Positions 8,346 through 18,347 of a DNA stretch of 45,285 bases are shown in pieces (positions within the stretch are counted from its first letter, which is position 1; every line of letters starts with the position of its first letter). The stretch spans positions 1-45,285 of the forward strand of contig JACOXY010000015.1 of assembly GCA_016182095.1 (NCBI GenBank), read 5' to 3'. A model generated the notes under the pieces. The model ran no database searches and was not told the origin of the DNA. It saw only the letters and a program-made list of their open reading frames with translations. A program made the position numbers and the translations under genes. Source of the stretch: Candidatus Liptonbacteria bacterium. GTDB taxonomy: Bacteria; Patescibacteriota; Minisyncoccia; UBA6257; JACOXY01.

Positions 8346-10730
8346 ATGCAATATAACCACAAAGTAATAGAGCGTAAATGGCAGAAAATCTGGAAAGTCA
8401 AGAAGATCTACGAAGTTGATGATAAGGCCGAAGGGCGCAAAAATTTTTACCATCTTGTGATGTTCCCTTATCCATCAGGAGATCTCCACATGGGACACTG
8501 GTATAATTTCGCGCCAGCGGACGTCTACGCCAGGCTCAAAAGAATGCAGGGTTATAATGTTTTAAGCCCGATTGGTTTTGATGCTTTTGGTTTGCCCGCA
8601 GAAAATGCCGCTATTAAAAATAATATTCACCCCGAAAAATGGACCTTGAAGAATATAAAGACTATGACCGCCCAGCTTATGACTACGGGCAATAGTTACG
8701 ACTGGTCGCGCGTGATTATAACCTGCGCCCCCGATTATTATAAATGGAATCAATGGTTATTTTTGAAGCTTTACGAAAAGGGACTGGCTTACAGGAAGAA
8801 GGCACCGGCAAATTGGTGCCCGTCATGCAAAACCGTGCTTGCCAATGAGCAGGTAATAGACGGGAAGTGCGAGCGATGCGGCAGTATCGCCGTTCAAAGG
8901 GAAATTGATCAGTGGCTTTTTAAAATTACAGATTATGCCGAACAACTCTTGAATGATTTGGATGGTCTGGATTGGCCGGAGAGAGCCAAGACAATGCAAA
9001 AAAACTGGATTGGCAGGTCGGTAGGAGTAATTATTAAATTCCAGGTTGTCGGACTGGACATGGGCATAGAAGTTTTTACAACGCGGCCGGACACGGTTTT
9101 CGGCGCGACCTATTTGGTTTTGGCCCCCGAACACGAACTTATTCAAAAGCTAAAAGCCAGGGTCAGAAATTGGCGCCCAGTCTTAAAATATCTGGAAACC
9201 ACGAAATCCAAAACCGAAAAAGAAAGAATTGACGAAGGCAGAGCGAAGACAGGCATAGAATTAACGGGTTTGCGGGTTATAAACCCAGCTACTAAAAATG
9301 AGATTCCTGTTTGGACATCGGACTATGTAATCGGCTCATATGGCGTGGGCGCTATTATGGCTGTTCCGTCGCACGATGAACGCGACAGAGAATTCGCGGC
9401 AACCTTTAAACTGCCTGTTAGCGAGGAGCCGCTCCGAGATCCGGAAGAGGCAATCACGGCTGTAAATGGAAAGAGGGTTGTGAAATATAAACTTCGCGAC
9501 TGGCTTATCTCGCGACAGCGCTACTGGGGAACGCCAATTCCCATAATTTATTGCAAACATTGCGGCACTGTGCCGGTTCCGGAAGAGAGTTTGCCGGTTA
9601 AACTCCCGCCTTTGCGAGATTTCAAGCCAGCCGATGATGGCCGTTCGCCCTTGGCGCGCGATAAAAATTTTATGGAAGCAAAGTGTCCGAAGTGCGGAGG
9701 CGAAGCGGAGAGGGAAACGGATACTATGGATACCTTCGTGGATTCTTCTTGGTATTTCTTCCGTTTTTTGGATCCCAAAAATAAAAAAGCGATGTTTGAC
9801 GCTCTTATCGCGGCTAAATGGCTTCCTGTAAATACATACATTGGCGGTGTGGAGCACGCCACCAAGCATTTAATTTATGCCAGATTTATAACTAAATTTT
9901 TGCAGAATATCGGCCTGTCTTCTGTTTCAGAACCCTTTACGAAGCTTGTTAACCAGGGGCTGATCTTGGGCCCGGATGGGCAAAAAATGTCAAAGTCGCG
10001 CGGCAATATCGTAAACCCCGACGAACTGGTAAAAGAATTCGGAGCCGATGCCGTAAGAATGCACCTGTGTTTTATGGGCGAATATTCGCAGGGCGGGCCA
10101 TGGGATCCAAAGGGCATCTTGGGTGTTTCCCGATTTTTAAATAGAGTTTTAGCCCTAAAAAATAAAATTGGCGGTGAAAAAGAGGAAGGGATCGCGAACG
10201 AAAATGACGCGACACAAAAAATTTTGCACAAAACAATCAGGAAGATTGAAGAAGATCTTGAAAATATAAAGTTTAATACTGCCATCTCGGCTCTAATGAT
10301 TCTCTTAAACGAACTTGAGCGACAGAAGAAAATTACAATTGAAACTTTTGAGATTTTTCTGCTGCTTCTCGCGCCATTCGCGCCCCATCTTTCTGAAGAA
10401 TTGTGGCAGTCGGTTCTAAAAGACAGGAAAACAGCCGGCCGCGGTTTCGCGAGTATTCATTTTGAACCTTGGCCAAAATACAACAAAAAACTCCTAAAGG
10501 ATGACACCTTTGAACTGGTGGTCCAAGTTAACGGCAGGGTAAGGGATTCAATTATTATACCAACCGATTATCAGCGCGATAAAGTTGAGGAAGCGGCGCT
10601 AAATAGCGAATCTGTTAAAAAATACCTCGGCAATAATAAACCGGAGCGCTTGATTTATATTCCCCAAAAATTGATAAATATTGTCATTGCGGAGGAGAAG
10701 AAGGAGAACGGTGCTGGACGGGCTTTTTAG
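8346..10730 (+). CDS. leuS: Leucyl-tRNA synthetase
   Basis: FPYPSGDLHMGHWYNF, FDAFGLPAENAA, KMSKSRGN. Confidence 0.97.
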   Translation: MQYNHKVIERKWQKIWKVKKIYEVDDKAEGRKNFYHLVMFPYPSGDLHMGHWYNFAPADVYARLKRMQGYNVLSPIGFDAFGLPAENAAIKNNIHPEKWTLKNIKTMTAQLMTTGNSYDWSRVIITCAPDYYKWNQWLFLKLYEKGLAYRKKAPANWCPSCKTVLANEQVIDGKCERCGSIAVQREIDQWLFKITDYAEQLLNDLDGLDWPERAKTMQKNWIGRSVGVIIKFQVVGLDMGIEVFTTRPDTVFGATYLVLAPEHELIQKLKARVRNWRPVLKYLETTKSKTEKERIDEGRAKTGIELTGLRVINPATKNEIPVWTSDYVIGSYGVGAIMAVPSHDERDREFAATFKLPVSEEPLRDPEEAITAVNGKRVVKYKLRDWLISRQRYWGTPIPIIYCKHCGTVPVPEESLPVKLPPLRDFKPADDGRSPLARDKNFMEAKCPKCGGEAERETDTMDTFVDSSWYFFRFLDPKNKKAMFDALIAAKWLPVNTYIGGVEHATKHLIYARFITKFLQNIGLSSVSEPFTKLVNQGLILGPDGQKMSKSRGNIVNPDELVKEFGADAVRMHLCFMGEYSQGGPWDPKGILGVSRFLNRVLALKNKIGGEKEEGIANENDATQKILHKTIRKIEEDLENIKFNTAISALMILLNELERQKKITIETFEIFLLLLAPFAPHLSEELWQSVLKDRKTAGRGFASIHFEPWPKYNKKLLKDDTFELVVQVNGRVRDSIIIPTDYQRDKVEEAALNSESVKKYLGNNKPERLIYIPQKLINIVIAEEKKENGAGRAF

Positions 10731-10774
10731 TATGTGCTATATTGTTCATAGTTTCCTTATTAGGGGATGGTTAA

Positions 10775-11113
10775 ATGCCTATCGGCTGGTATGAGTTCGG
10801 CTTTATTGGTCTTGTTCTTGTGTCATATGTCATCTGGAGATATTTGCCACGGACCGCTCTCCCGGCAGTTCTTCTGGTTTTGGCAGACTATTTCGGCTGG
10901 ATAAGTCTATCGGGCTGGCAAACGAAGTTCTTGGAGTTGAATATGAATGGCCATTTCCCCCTCTTCAGTAATGATGGGGTGATGAGTTTCACTGCCATTG
11001 CTGTTCTTTTGGCTTTTTTAGGAACACTTTTTGGTTTATGGTTGGATTTTTTTGAGAGGAAATCAAACTCTCCCAATCACGACAAGAAAGAGCTGTCTCA
11101 AAAAAAGCTCTGA
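10775..11113 (+). CDS. Hypothetical membrane protein
   Basis: Hydrophobic segments; terminator downstream. Confidence 0.6.
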   Translation: MPIGWYEFGFIGLVLVSYVIWRYLPRTALPAVLLVLADYFGWISLSGWQTKFLELNMNGHFPLFSNDGVMSFTAIAVLLAFLGTLFGLWLDFFERKSNSPNHDKKELSQKKL

Positions 11114-11125
11114 CGTGAAGATTAT

Positions 11126-11159
11126 AAAAGCCGCTAACATGTGTTAGCGGCACTTTTTA
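11126..11159. terminator. Intrinsic terminator
   Basis: GCCGCTAACA-TG-TGTTAGCGGC then CTTTTT. Confidence 0.8.
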
Positions 11160-11170
11160 TCTTAAAATTA

Positions 11171-12979
11171 TTATAAAAATTTCCAGGTCTCGTTTAGATA
11201 TGAATCTGCAATAAATCGTTTTAAACCAATTTCGTCCACATCTCCAAAATCCAATAGTTTCTCACGAGCTACGCGCAATGACACGGCCTCAATCCCACCG
11301 ATACGCTCTATTATTCGCCTAACATTCTTATCCGCGTCCAGTTTGAACATCTGCGCGGCTGTTTTGACAATTGCTCTTTCCACATCGGCGCAATTCCCGC
11401 GTTCAATAATTTTATTTGCCCTTAAAATGCCGCTTTCCAGAGCAAAGACCATGTTCACGAGATTTGCGAGCGACCCCAGGACCTCTTGCTCTTCTTTGAT
11501 TTCCAACATAAATTTTTGCGCGCTTGCCCCAAAAAGCAGAACCGTAAGTTTTTTAAGATTTCGCAAAAAAAGCGTTTCTCTCCAAAGCACACCGGAAGGA
11601 ATAATCATCGGTTCTTCCGAGCCCAGCGCGATTTCATTTAAATATTTTTGCGCCGCTTCAAAAATCTGGAGTTTCCCGGACGGAAAACTTCGGTCCGCTT
11701 TGAAAATTCTTTCTCCGGTCAACATACGGTTGATTTCATTGGTGCCTTCCCAGATTGTATTGATGCGGGCATCTCGGTAAGCGCGCGCCGGAGATATGCC
11801 GCCAGAGTCAGCATATCCCATGCCTCCTAAAATCTGGACGCATTCGTTAGTGACGTAATTTAAAACCTCTGAAGCAAAAACTTTGTTGATTGAGCATTCG
11901 GTCGCGTATTCGGCAACGGCGGCCATTCTTGCCTTGATATCGGTTGCCGAAACACTGTGCATGGCCTTATCAAGCAAGTCCGCGGTCCGATAAACCACGG
12001 CCTCCATGAGCCATACTTTGGTCACCATTTTACCGAATTTATTGCGAATAAGCCCGCGCGTTGAAATTGGTTTTCCGAAAGTCATCCGCCCCTTGGCGTA
12101 ACTCTTGCTTAATTCCATAAGAGCCTTGGTACTCCCCACGCATCCAGGCGAAAGCTTAAACCTTCCTAAGTTCAAAACATTCATCGCTATTTTGAAACCT
12201 TCGCCAACTTGCCCCAGCATATTTTCCACTGGAACTATGGCATCAACAAATTCAAGCGGGCAGGTTGAAGAACCATGAAGCCCAAGCTTGTGCTCTTCTG
12301 CGCCAATCGTAAATCCCGGTGTATTTCGTGGAACAAGAAAGGCGGTAACTTTTCCGTGAACTTTCGCAAAAATTCCAAAAAGATCCGCGAAGCCGGCGTT
12401 CGTAATCCACATCTTCGAGCCGTTCAAAATATAATTTTTCCCGTCTGGCGAAAGGCGCGCCTTCGTTCTGATTGATGCTACATCCGATCCTGCGTGAGAC
12501 TCGGTGAGTCCGTAAGCGCCGACAAAACTTCCATCAGCGAGTTTTGTAAGATACATCCCTTTTTGCTTCTCATCCCCAAAAAGCTGCAAGGGGAGCGAGC
12601 CAATGCCGACATGATCGGTAAACGCCGTGAGAAAATATGAAGATCCGGTAGCAAGCTTTTCAATAATCAGCGCGGAAATAACCTTACCCAGATCAAGCCC
12701 TCCATATTCTTCGGGCATATCCGCCTGGAGCAACCCAAGATCGGCCGATTTCTTGATAAGCGCTCTAGTGACGTCAAATTGCTTTGCCCCCATTGCCACG
12801 TCATTGGGCAACACTTCTTTTTCCGAAAACTCGGCAGCGGTTTGAGCAATCAATTTGTGTTCTCCGGTAAAGTCTTCCGGAAAAAATGCATCGCCAGGTG
12901 AAAGTTCGGAAAGGAGAAATGAACATCCGGCAACTTTTGGCGAACTCATCCGCATGACCTCACTTTGTAAGATTTGCAA
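11171..12979 (-). CDS. Acyl-CoA dehydrogenase
   Basis: YGLTESHAGSDVASIRTKA, WITNAGFADLF, QILGGMGYA, RDARINTIWEGTNEINRM. Confidence 0.93.
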   Translation of the reverse strand: MQILQSEVMRMSSPKVAGCSFLLSELSPGDAFFPEDFTGEHKLIAQTAAEFSEKEVLPNDVAMGAKQFDVTRALIKKSADLGLLQADMPEEYGGLDLGKVISALIIEKLATGSSYFLTAFTDHVGIGSLPLQLFGDEKQKGMYLTKLADGSFVGAYGLTESHAGSDVASIRTKARLSPDGKNYILNGSKMWITNAGFADLFGIFAKVHGKVTAFLVPRNTPGFTIGAEEHKLGLHGSSTCPLEFVDAIVPVENMLGQVGEGFKIAMNVLNLGRFKLSPGCVGSTKALMELSKSYAKGRMTFGKPISTRGLIRNKFGKMVTKVWLMEAVVYRTADLLDKAMHSVSATDIKARMAAVAEYATECSINKVFASEVLNYVTNECVQILGGMGYADSGGISPARAYRDARINTIWEGTNEINRMLTGERIFKADRSFPSGKLQIFEAAQKYLNEIALGSEEPMIIPSGVLWRETLFLRNLKKLTVLLFGASAQKFMLEIKEEQEVLGSLANLVNMVFALESGILRANKIIERGNCADVERAIVKTAAQMFKLDADKNVRRIIERIGGIEAVSLRVAREKLLDFGDVDEIGLKRFIADSYLNETWKFL

Positions 12980-12990
12980 GAACCGATTTC

Positions 12991-13019
12991 AAAATACTGC
13001 TACAATAGAAGATTGTCAA
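12991..13019 (-). promoter_or_regulatory. Promoter of the acyl-CoA dehydrogenase gene
   Basis: Minus strand TTGACA-N17-TATTTT. Confidence 0.6.
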
Positions 13020-13163
13020 CCAGGTAGTAGAAATGCGAGTGAAGTTTTTAAAAAATATGGTAATGCCGTCAATAAAATTCACAGGGATATTATTGGGTCA
13101 GTATTTATACCCGATCGTAGCTTGGAGTTGGCAGAAAGAAATGCTCGCATTTTCACTACCTGG
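13020..13163. mobile_element. MITE-like element family B, copy 2 (144 bp)
   Basis: CCAGGTAGTAGAAATGCGAG...CTCGCATTTTCACTACCTGG flanked by TCAA direct repeats. Confidence 0.88.
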
Positions 13164-13195
13164 TCAACTCGGTTGGGGCGTATTAGAATAGGGAG

Positions 13196-14845
13196 ATGGA
13201 AATGGCGGAGCCACAACTTGCCAAACCAGAGCCGCGACCGGAATCTCTAAACGATTTGCAAGGCGAATCGTCGGCTAAAGCCTCTGGCTCGCCCGACGAA
13301 ACGTTCAGGGGCGGACATTCTGCGGAGCAGAATGTTTTAGCTAAGCCGATAGATGAATCAATTTTGGCTGGCATGAGCGAGGATGAGCAAAAACTAACAG
13401 AGCTTATTTATGGCGGCAACGAAGTCCCCAATATTGATATCATCCAAAGCGGCTGGATTCACGATTTAAGATCTATGCAAATTGAACATCCGCCGGATAT
13501 TAAGAAAATGTTAAGGGGCGGTGCTCGTCCAAAAGATCAGCCAAAGCTTCTTGAATATGCCAAGGGCGTGCTTGGGTGGCGAGATACAGTGTCGGGAGTA
13601 AAAGAAGCGCAAAAACAAAAAACTGAAAAAGTTTCTGAAGCTTGGTTATTAAAATTGTTGGAAAAAATTGAAAAGGACAGGGGATCCCGGGCTTCTATTT
13701 TATTAAAACGAGAAGCGCAAGATATTGAAATGACACCCGAAAAAAGTGGTTGGGGCAAGTATTGGCTAAATCGCCTAAGACCGGAGGCCGACCTGCTTCC
13801 GGAAAGGATAAGGAAAATTGTTTTGGAATCGCATGAGGACAAGATACCGGAAAGTGAGACCTTGGCATTGGGATCGTACATTTTTCAAAGAATCAGGGTG
13901 TTAAAATTTGACCTGGAAAAGCGCGGGCGAATGGAGCTTTTGCACAACCAACTTCGCGCCATTGATTCGGGTGAACCAGTCTTTCCTCCAGAATCTATCG
14001 CGGAAAGGCGGCCAGTTTTTTGGGATGAGGACGCGCAAACCTTTTATGTTGTAGAAAATGACAAGAGAAGAAACCTTGGTATAGGCGACATTGTTTCTGA
14101 TTACGCTTGGGAAATTAAGTATTTCGCTGACGATAAATTACCTCCTAAAATTAAGCGGCTACTCCAAAAGCGCATAGTTGTTAATGAAGCCCACCGCGAA
14201 ATTGAACATATTTATAATAAAGAGCTTTCAAAAAGCTATGGAATTTCCCGCAGAATAGGTGATATCATGAGCATCGCCGACATTGAAGCAAATATGAAAT
14301 CAGACCCGCGAAGCATTCCGGGATTGAATGGTATTATTGCTGAAAGAGCAATTCTGGAATTTTTAAACAGAGTTTCAATAAAAAATCCCGAGCTTGGGTT
14401 TATAGTTGAACGCTCAAGTGTATTAGAAGACGCGGGGTTAAAATATGATTTTAAAATCAGAATAAAACAAAAATTAAGGGGGGTCGCCGTGGAGGGAGAG
14501 GAACTGCGACGCGCTCAATATGTTAAAGAAAAAAGGCGGGTTGGCATTCAATTCACCATCGGTAAACATGTGGAAAGAAAGCAACTTCAAGTTAATGAGG
14601 CTAAATTAGCCCTTGCAAAATTGCCTAAAGAATTTTTAAGGAAAGGGGTTATGGATATAGTGCTTCTAAGACTGAAATTGGAGGAAATGAAGAAATGTTT
14701 TAATGTCTGGCTAAAAAATGGCAGACCATCCGGTGGCCCGGAACAATACATAAGCACGGCTAAAAAAAGAGAAGTTTTGGAGTGTATTTCCAAAAATTTT
14801 ATACCCCTAACCGAAGAACAAATAGAAAAAGCGATTTCTTCCTGA
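13196..14845 (+). CDS. Hypothetical protein, 549 aa
   Basis: Long ORF without recognised family; C-terminal segment has possible PDDEXK-like spacing. Confidence 0.75.
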   Translation: MEMAEPQLAKPEPRPESLNDLQGESSAKASGSPDETFRGGHSAEQNVLAKPIDESILAGMSEDEQKLTELIYGGNEVPNIDIIQSGWIHDLRSMQIEHPPDIKKMLRGGARPKDQPKLLEYAKGVLGWRDTVSGVKEAQKQKTEKVSEAWLLKLLEKIEKDRGSRASILLKREAQDIEMTPEKSGWGKYWLNRLRPEADLLPERIRKIVLESHEDKIPESETLALGSYIFQRIRVLKFDLEKRGRMELLHNQLRAIDSGEPVFPPESIAERRPVFWDEDAQTFYVVENDKRRNLGIGDIVSDYAWEIKYFADDKLPPKIKRLLQKRIVVNEAHREIEHIYNKELSKSYGISRRIGDIMSIADIEANMKSDPRSIPGLNGIIAERAILEFLNRVSIKNPELGFIVERSSVLEDAGLKYDFKIRIKQKLRGVAVEGEELRRAQYVKEKRRVGIQFTIGKHVERKQLQVNEAKLALAKLPKEFLRKGVMDIVLLRLKLEEMKKCFNVWLKNGRPSGGPEQYISTAKKREVLECISKNFIPLTEEQIEKAISS

Positions 14846-14901
14846 CATTAGTCTACCCCGCGCCAAATTTCGAAACACTAATCAAATTTTTACTATATAG
14901 T

Positions 14902-16551
14902 ATGTGTGGAATAGTCGGTTACGTAGGCAAAAAGAAAGCCCTGCCAATTCTTCTGGAGGGCATTAAAAATCTTGAGTATCGCGGGTATGATTCCGCGGGC
15001 CTTGCTATTATTGAGAGCTCGGGTATTTTTGCGGAAAAAGCAGTTGGCAGAGTTTCTAATTTAGAAAGCAGGGTAAAGAACACAAGTTCTCACGGAAGCC
15101 TGGGCATAATCCACTCGCGCTGGGCTACTCACGGAAGCCCAACCGAAGTAAACGCGCATCCTCATACCGACTGCAAATCAAGATTTTTTTTGGTGCATAA
15201 TGGCATTATTGAAAATTACGGCGCATTAAAAAACGCACTCATAAGCAATGGCCATGTTTTTGTTTCAGAAACGGACACCGAAGTTTTGGCACATTTAATT
15301 GAAGAGGCAAGCCATGATGGGAGGGTTGTGCTGGAAGACGCGGTATGCAAGACGTTATTGCGGGTTAAAGGAACGTATGGATTGGCCATTATTGACGCAA
15401 AGGATCCGGGGAAACTTATCGCCGCGCGGAACTTCAGTCCGCTTATAGTGGGAGTGGGACGCGGAGAGTACTTCGTTGCCTCTGACGCCTCCGCGATATT
15501 GCGCCACACTAGACGTGTAATTTATCTAAATGACGGGGAGGTCGCGGTGCTTACGCCAAAATCGCGCCGTATCTTCAATTTGCAAAAAAAGTCAGTGCGG
15601 CATCACTCAGAAAAAATAGAGTGGAGAACGGAAGCAGTACAAAAAGGAGGATTCCCGCACTTTATGCTCAAGGAAATTTTTGAGGAGCCTGACGCATTAT
15701 TGAACTCAATTCGCGGACGTATTGATATGAAACGCGGTATCGCGGTTTTGGGCGGACTCACTGGCATAAAGGAGAAACTAACCAACATCCGACGCATCAT
15801 TATTTCCGGCATGGGCACAGCGTATCTTGCCGGCCTTCTGGGAAAATACATAATTGAAGAACTTACCGACATTCCTGTGGAGGCAGAGCTCGCTTCCGAG
15901 TTCCGCCATAGAAAATATATTTTCCAAAAAAACGAAGCGGCAGTTTTTATCTCCCAATCGGGCGAAACCGCGGATACTTTGGCGGCGCTCCAAAAAGCAA
16001 AAAAACATGAACTCCTTACATTGGGAGTTGTAAATGTGGTTGGTTCAACTATCGCGCGGGAGACCGACGCGGGAGTTTACCAGCATATCGGACCAGAAGT
16101 GAGCGTAGCTTCAACAAAGGCGTTTCTATCGCAGGTTATTATTCTTACGCTTTTTGCGATCGCCTTGGGTCGTGAACGCAAAACGGTAAGCGCGAAAGAC
16201 GCGAGGAAAATTTTTTTAGAAATGAAAAAGTTACCCAAAGCAATACAGTCCATCCTTAATATGAATGAGGCAATAAAAGAAATTGCAAAAAAATACGCGC
16301 CTTACCGGAACTTTTTGTATTTGGGGCGGGGGTATAATCTCCCCGCCGCTCATGAAGGAGCACTGAAACTCAAGGAAATTTCCTATGTTCACGCCGAAGG
16401 AATGGCCGCGGGAGAAATGAAGCACGGGCCGATCGCCATGATTGACGAACAATTCCCAACCATTTTTATTGCGCCCAAGGATTCTGTTTACGAAAAAAAT
16501 ATTTCCAATATTAAGGAAATTAAAGCGCGCAATAAATCGCCGACGATGTGA
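14902..16551 (+). pseudogene. glmS: Glutamine-fructose-6-phosphate aminotransferase, apparently frameshifted; C-terminal remnant in another frame to 16694
   Basis: MCGIVGYVGKKKALPILLEGIKNLEYRGYDSAG; after stop, other frame encodes [52 protein letters not shown]. Confidence 0.85.
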
Positions 16552-16697
16552 TCCATATTCCCAAAGCCAAGGAGTTCTTCTCGCCCTTGCTTGCGGTTGT
16601 GGCGCTACAGCTCTTTGCCTATCACTTCGCAGTTGCCCGCGGCTGCGACATAGACAAACCGCGCAATCTTGCGAAATCGGTGACGGTAGAATAAGAA

Positions 16698-16727
16698 AAT
16701 TCCGCACATAGATTGTGTGCGGAATTT
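16698..16727. terminator. Bidirectional hairpin terminator
   Basis: AAATTCCGCACA/TGTGCGGAATTT between convergent genes. Confidence 0.7.
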
Positions 16728-16733
16728 ATACTT

Positions 16734-17090
16734 TTAATTTGCAGAGGTGTAATACTTTAGAATAATTCTCATTAATTTTTCGCGACTTATGCGAAAAAGT
16801 TTCGCCTGCTTTCCAAAATAGACATCATTAAGGAAGGTTTGCTTGATCAAGTCCAGACGGTATGCATTCAAGTTGCCCATACGCTTGCCCATTGGAGCGC
16901 TATCGTTTCTATAACTTACGATGGCGAGTACACCGCCCTTATCTAAAGCGTACCGGAGCGTCGCGTGCTCTCTGCTATTCTTAAATGAGCAGATAGTGGT
17001 AATATCATGCACGTCCAAAAGGTACCATTTCCCGCCAGAACCAGAGGGAATAAAGCTATTAGGCACTCGGCGCTCTTGAGGAATCGGCAC
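16734..17090 (-). CDS. Hypothetical protein, 118 aa
   Basis: ORF with GTG start and AGAGG upstream, terminator at 3' side. Confidence 0.5.
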   Translation of the reverse strand: MPIPQERRVPNSFIPSGSGGKWYLLDVHDITTICSFKNSREHATLRYALDKGGVLAIVSYRNDSAPMGKRMGNLNAYRLDLIKQTFLNDVYFGKQAKLFRISREKLMRIILKYYTSAN

Positions 17091-17190
17091 GTAAACCTCT
17101 GAAAAGATAATAAGTAATACTATTTTGCTTATAACATCGTTGCTTTATAATATCAACCATGGCACTATAAAAGGGGAATTAAAATATGCT

Positions 17191-17427
17191 ATGCTTAAAG
17201 TAACTATTTACACAACTCCAACTTGCGTTTATTGTAAAATGACTAAAGAGTTTTTTGGTGAGCATAATATTCAGTATGCGGAAAAAAATGTTGTTCAAGA
17301 TGAAGAGGCGCGAAATGAAATGGTAACCAAATCAGGGCAGATGGGCGTTCCTGTTATTGATATTGATGGTGAAATAATTGTGGGCTTTGATGAAGAGAGG
17401 TTAGGAGAATTATTAAAAATAAAATAA
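17191..17427 (+). CDS. Glutaredoxin-like protein
   Basis: IYTTPTCVYCKMTKEFF, GVPVIDIDGEIIVGFD. Confidence 0.9.
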   Translation: MLKVTIYTTPTCVYCKMTKEFFGEHNIQYAEKNVVQDEEARNEMVTKSGQMGVPVIDIDGEIIVGFDEERLGELLKIK

Positions 17428-17553
17428 TCCCTCACTCAAGAAGAAGTGTTGGCTATCAATTAAACAGTTGTTATACCGTAATTATTCTTAACATTAAATC
17501 AAATTAATATTAATATAAGAAGTAGCAGACCATGCTTCTTCTTGAGTGAGGGA
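17428..17553. repeat. Gene-junction inverted repeat family C, copy 1
   Basis: TAA|TCCCTCACTCAAGAAGAAG ... CTTCTTCTTGAGTGAGGGA|TG, arms overlapping stop and start codons. Confidence 0.88.
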
Positions 17554-18236
17554 TGAACAAAGACAACCTTTTTCTTTCAATTTCTATATTGTTGGCCGGA
17601 GTCTTGATTGCCGGGGCGGTTATTTACAGCGCTAACCAAAAAACAGGTTTGTTGGCAAATACAGATAGCTTGTCTAACCCCGAACCAAGAGAGGTTAAAA
17701 TTGCCCCAGTAACAAGTGCCGATCATATATTGGGCAATATAAACGCCCAGATAAAGATTGTGGAATTTTCGGATCTGCAGTGTCCATTTTGCGCCAGATT
17801 CCACCCGACATTAAAACGCATTTTGGATGAAAACAAGAGCGAGGTCGCCTGGGTCTACAGGCATTTCCCTTTGGAGTCAATACATCCAAACGCGAGACCA
17901 GCGGCGCTTGCGAGCGAATGCGCTGCCGAGCAAAATGGGAATGATGGCTTTTGGGCTTACATTGACGAGGTTTTTGTAAGTCAAACCGAAGCGCTTTCTG
18001 ATCTTACAGCGATAGCGCGGAAGATTGGTCTGGACACCAATAAATTTGACGCCTGCGTGAAAAGCAAAAAATATGAAAGCGCGGTGGACGAAGACATAAA
18101 AGACGCTGAAAATTCAGGAGGGCGAGGCACCCCCTGGACAGTTGTAATAAATTCGGATGGTGAAACTTTTCCCATAAATGGCGCTCTTCCATATGATCAG
18201 GTTAAGGCAGTTATTGATCGGGCCTTAGGAGTGTGA
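17553..18236 (+). CDS. DsbA-like thioredoxin-fold oxidoreductase with N-terminal membrane anchor
   Basis: IVEFSDLQCPFCARFHPTLKR, GTPWTVVINSDG. Confidence 0.88.
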   Translation: MNKDNLFLSISILLAGVLIAGAVIYSANQKTGLLANTDSLSNPEPREVKIAPVTSADHILGNINAQIKIVEFSDLQCPFCARFHPTLKRILDENKSEVAWVYRHFPLESIHPNARPAALASECAAEQNGNDGFWAYIDEVFVSQTEALSDLTAIARKIGLDTNKFDACVKSKKYESAVDEDIKDAENSGGRGTPWTVVINSDGETFPINGALPYDQVKAVIDRALGV

Positions 18237-18250
18237 GATACAAACAAAAT
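18227..18250. repeat. Solo terminus of family A (supplies TGA stop of upstream gene)
   Basis: AGGAGTGTGAGATACAAACAAAAT. Confidence 0.75.
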
Positions 18251-18272
18251 TATATACATGCAATAGTTCACC

Positions 18273-18317
18273 TTTAAAATCAGCTCTTTGTCACTGCCGC
18301 GATGAGCTGATTTTAAA
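18273..18317. repeat. Perfect 14-bp stem hairpin
   Basis: TTTAAAATCAGCTC ... GAGCTGATTTTAAA, 17-nt loop. Confidence 0.85.
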
Positions 18318-18347
18318 TTGTAAACTGTCTTGATATACTAATAGGAC

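Noticed and set aside
9336-9869. 177-aa ORF antisense to leuS and similar long antisense ORFs
   Set aside because: Opposite to clearly coding sequence; composition looks like shadow translation.
16500-16560. Programmed frameshift in glmS
   Set aside because: No convincing slippery site or stimulatory structure, and expected residues appear missing, which fits deletion or assembly error better.
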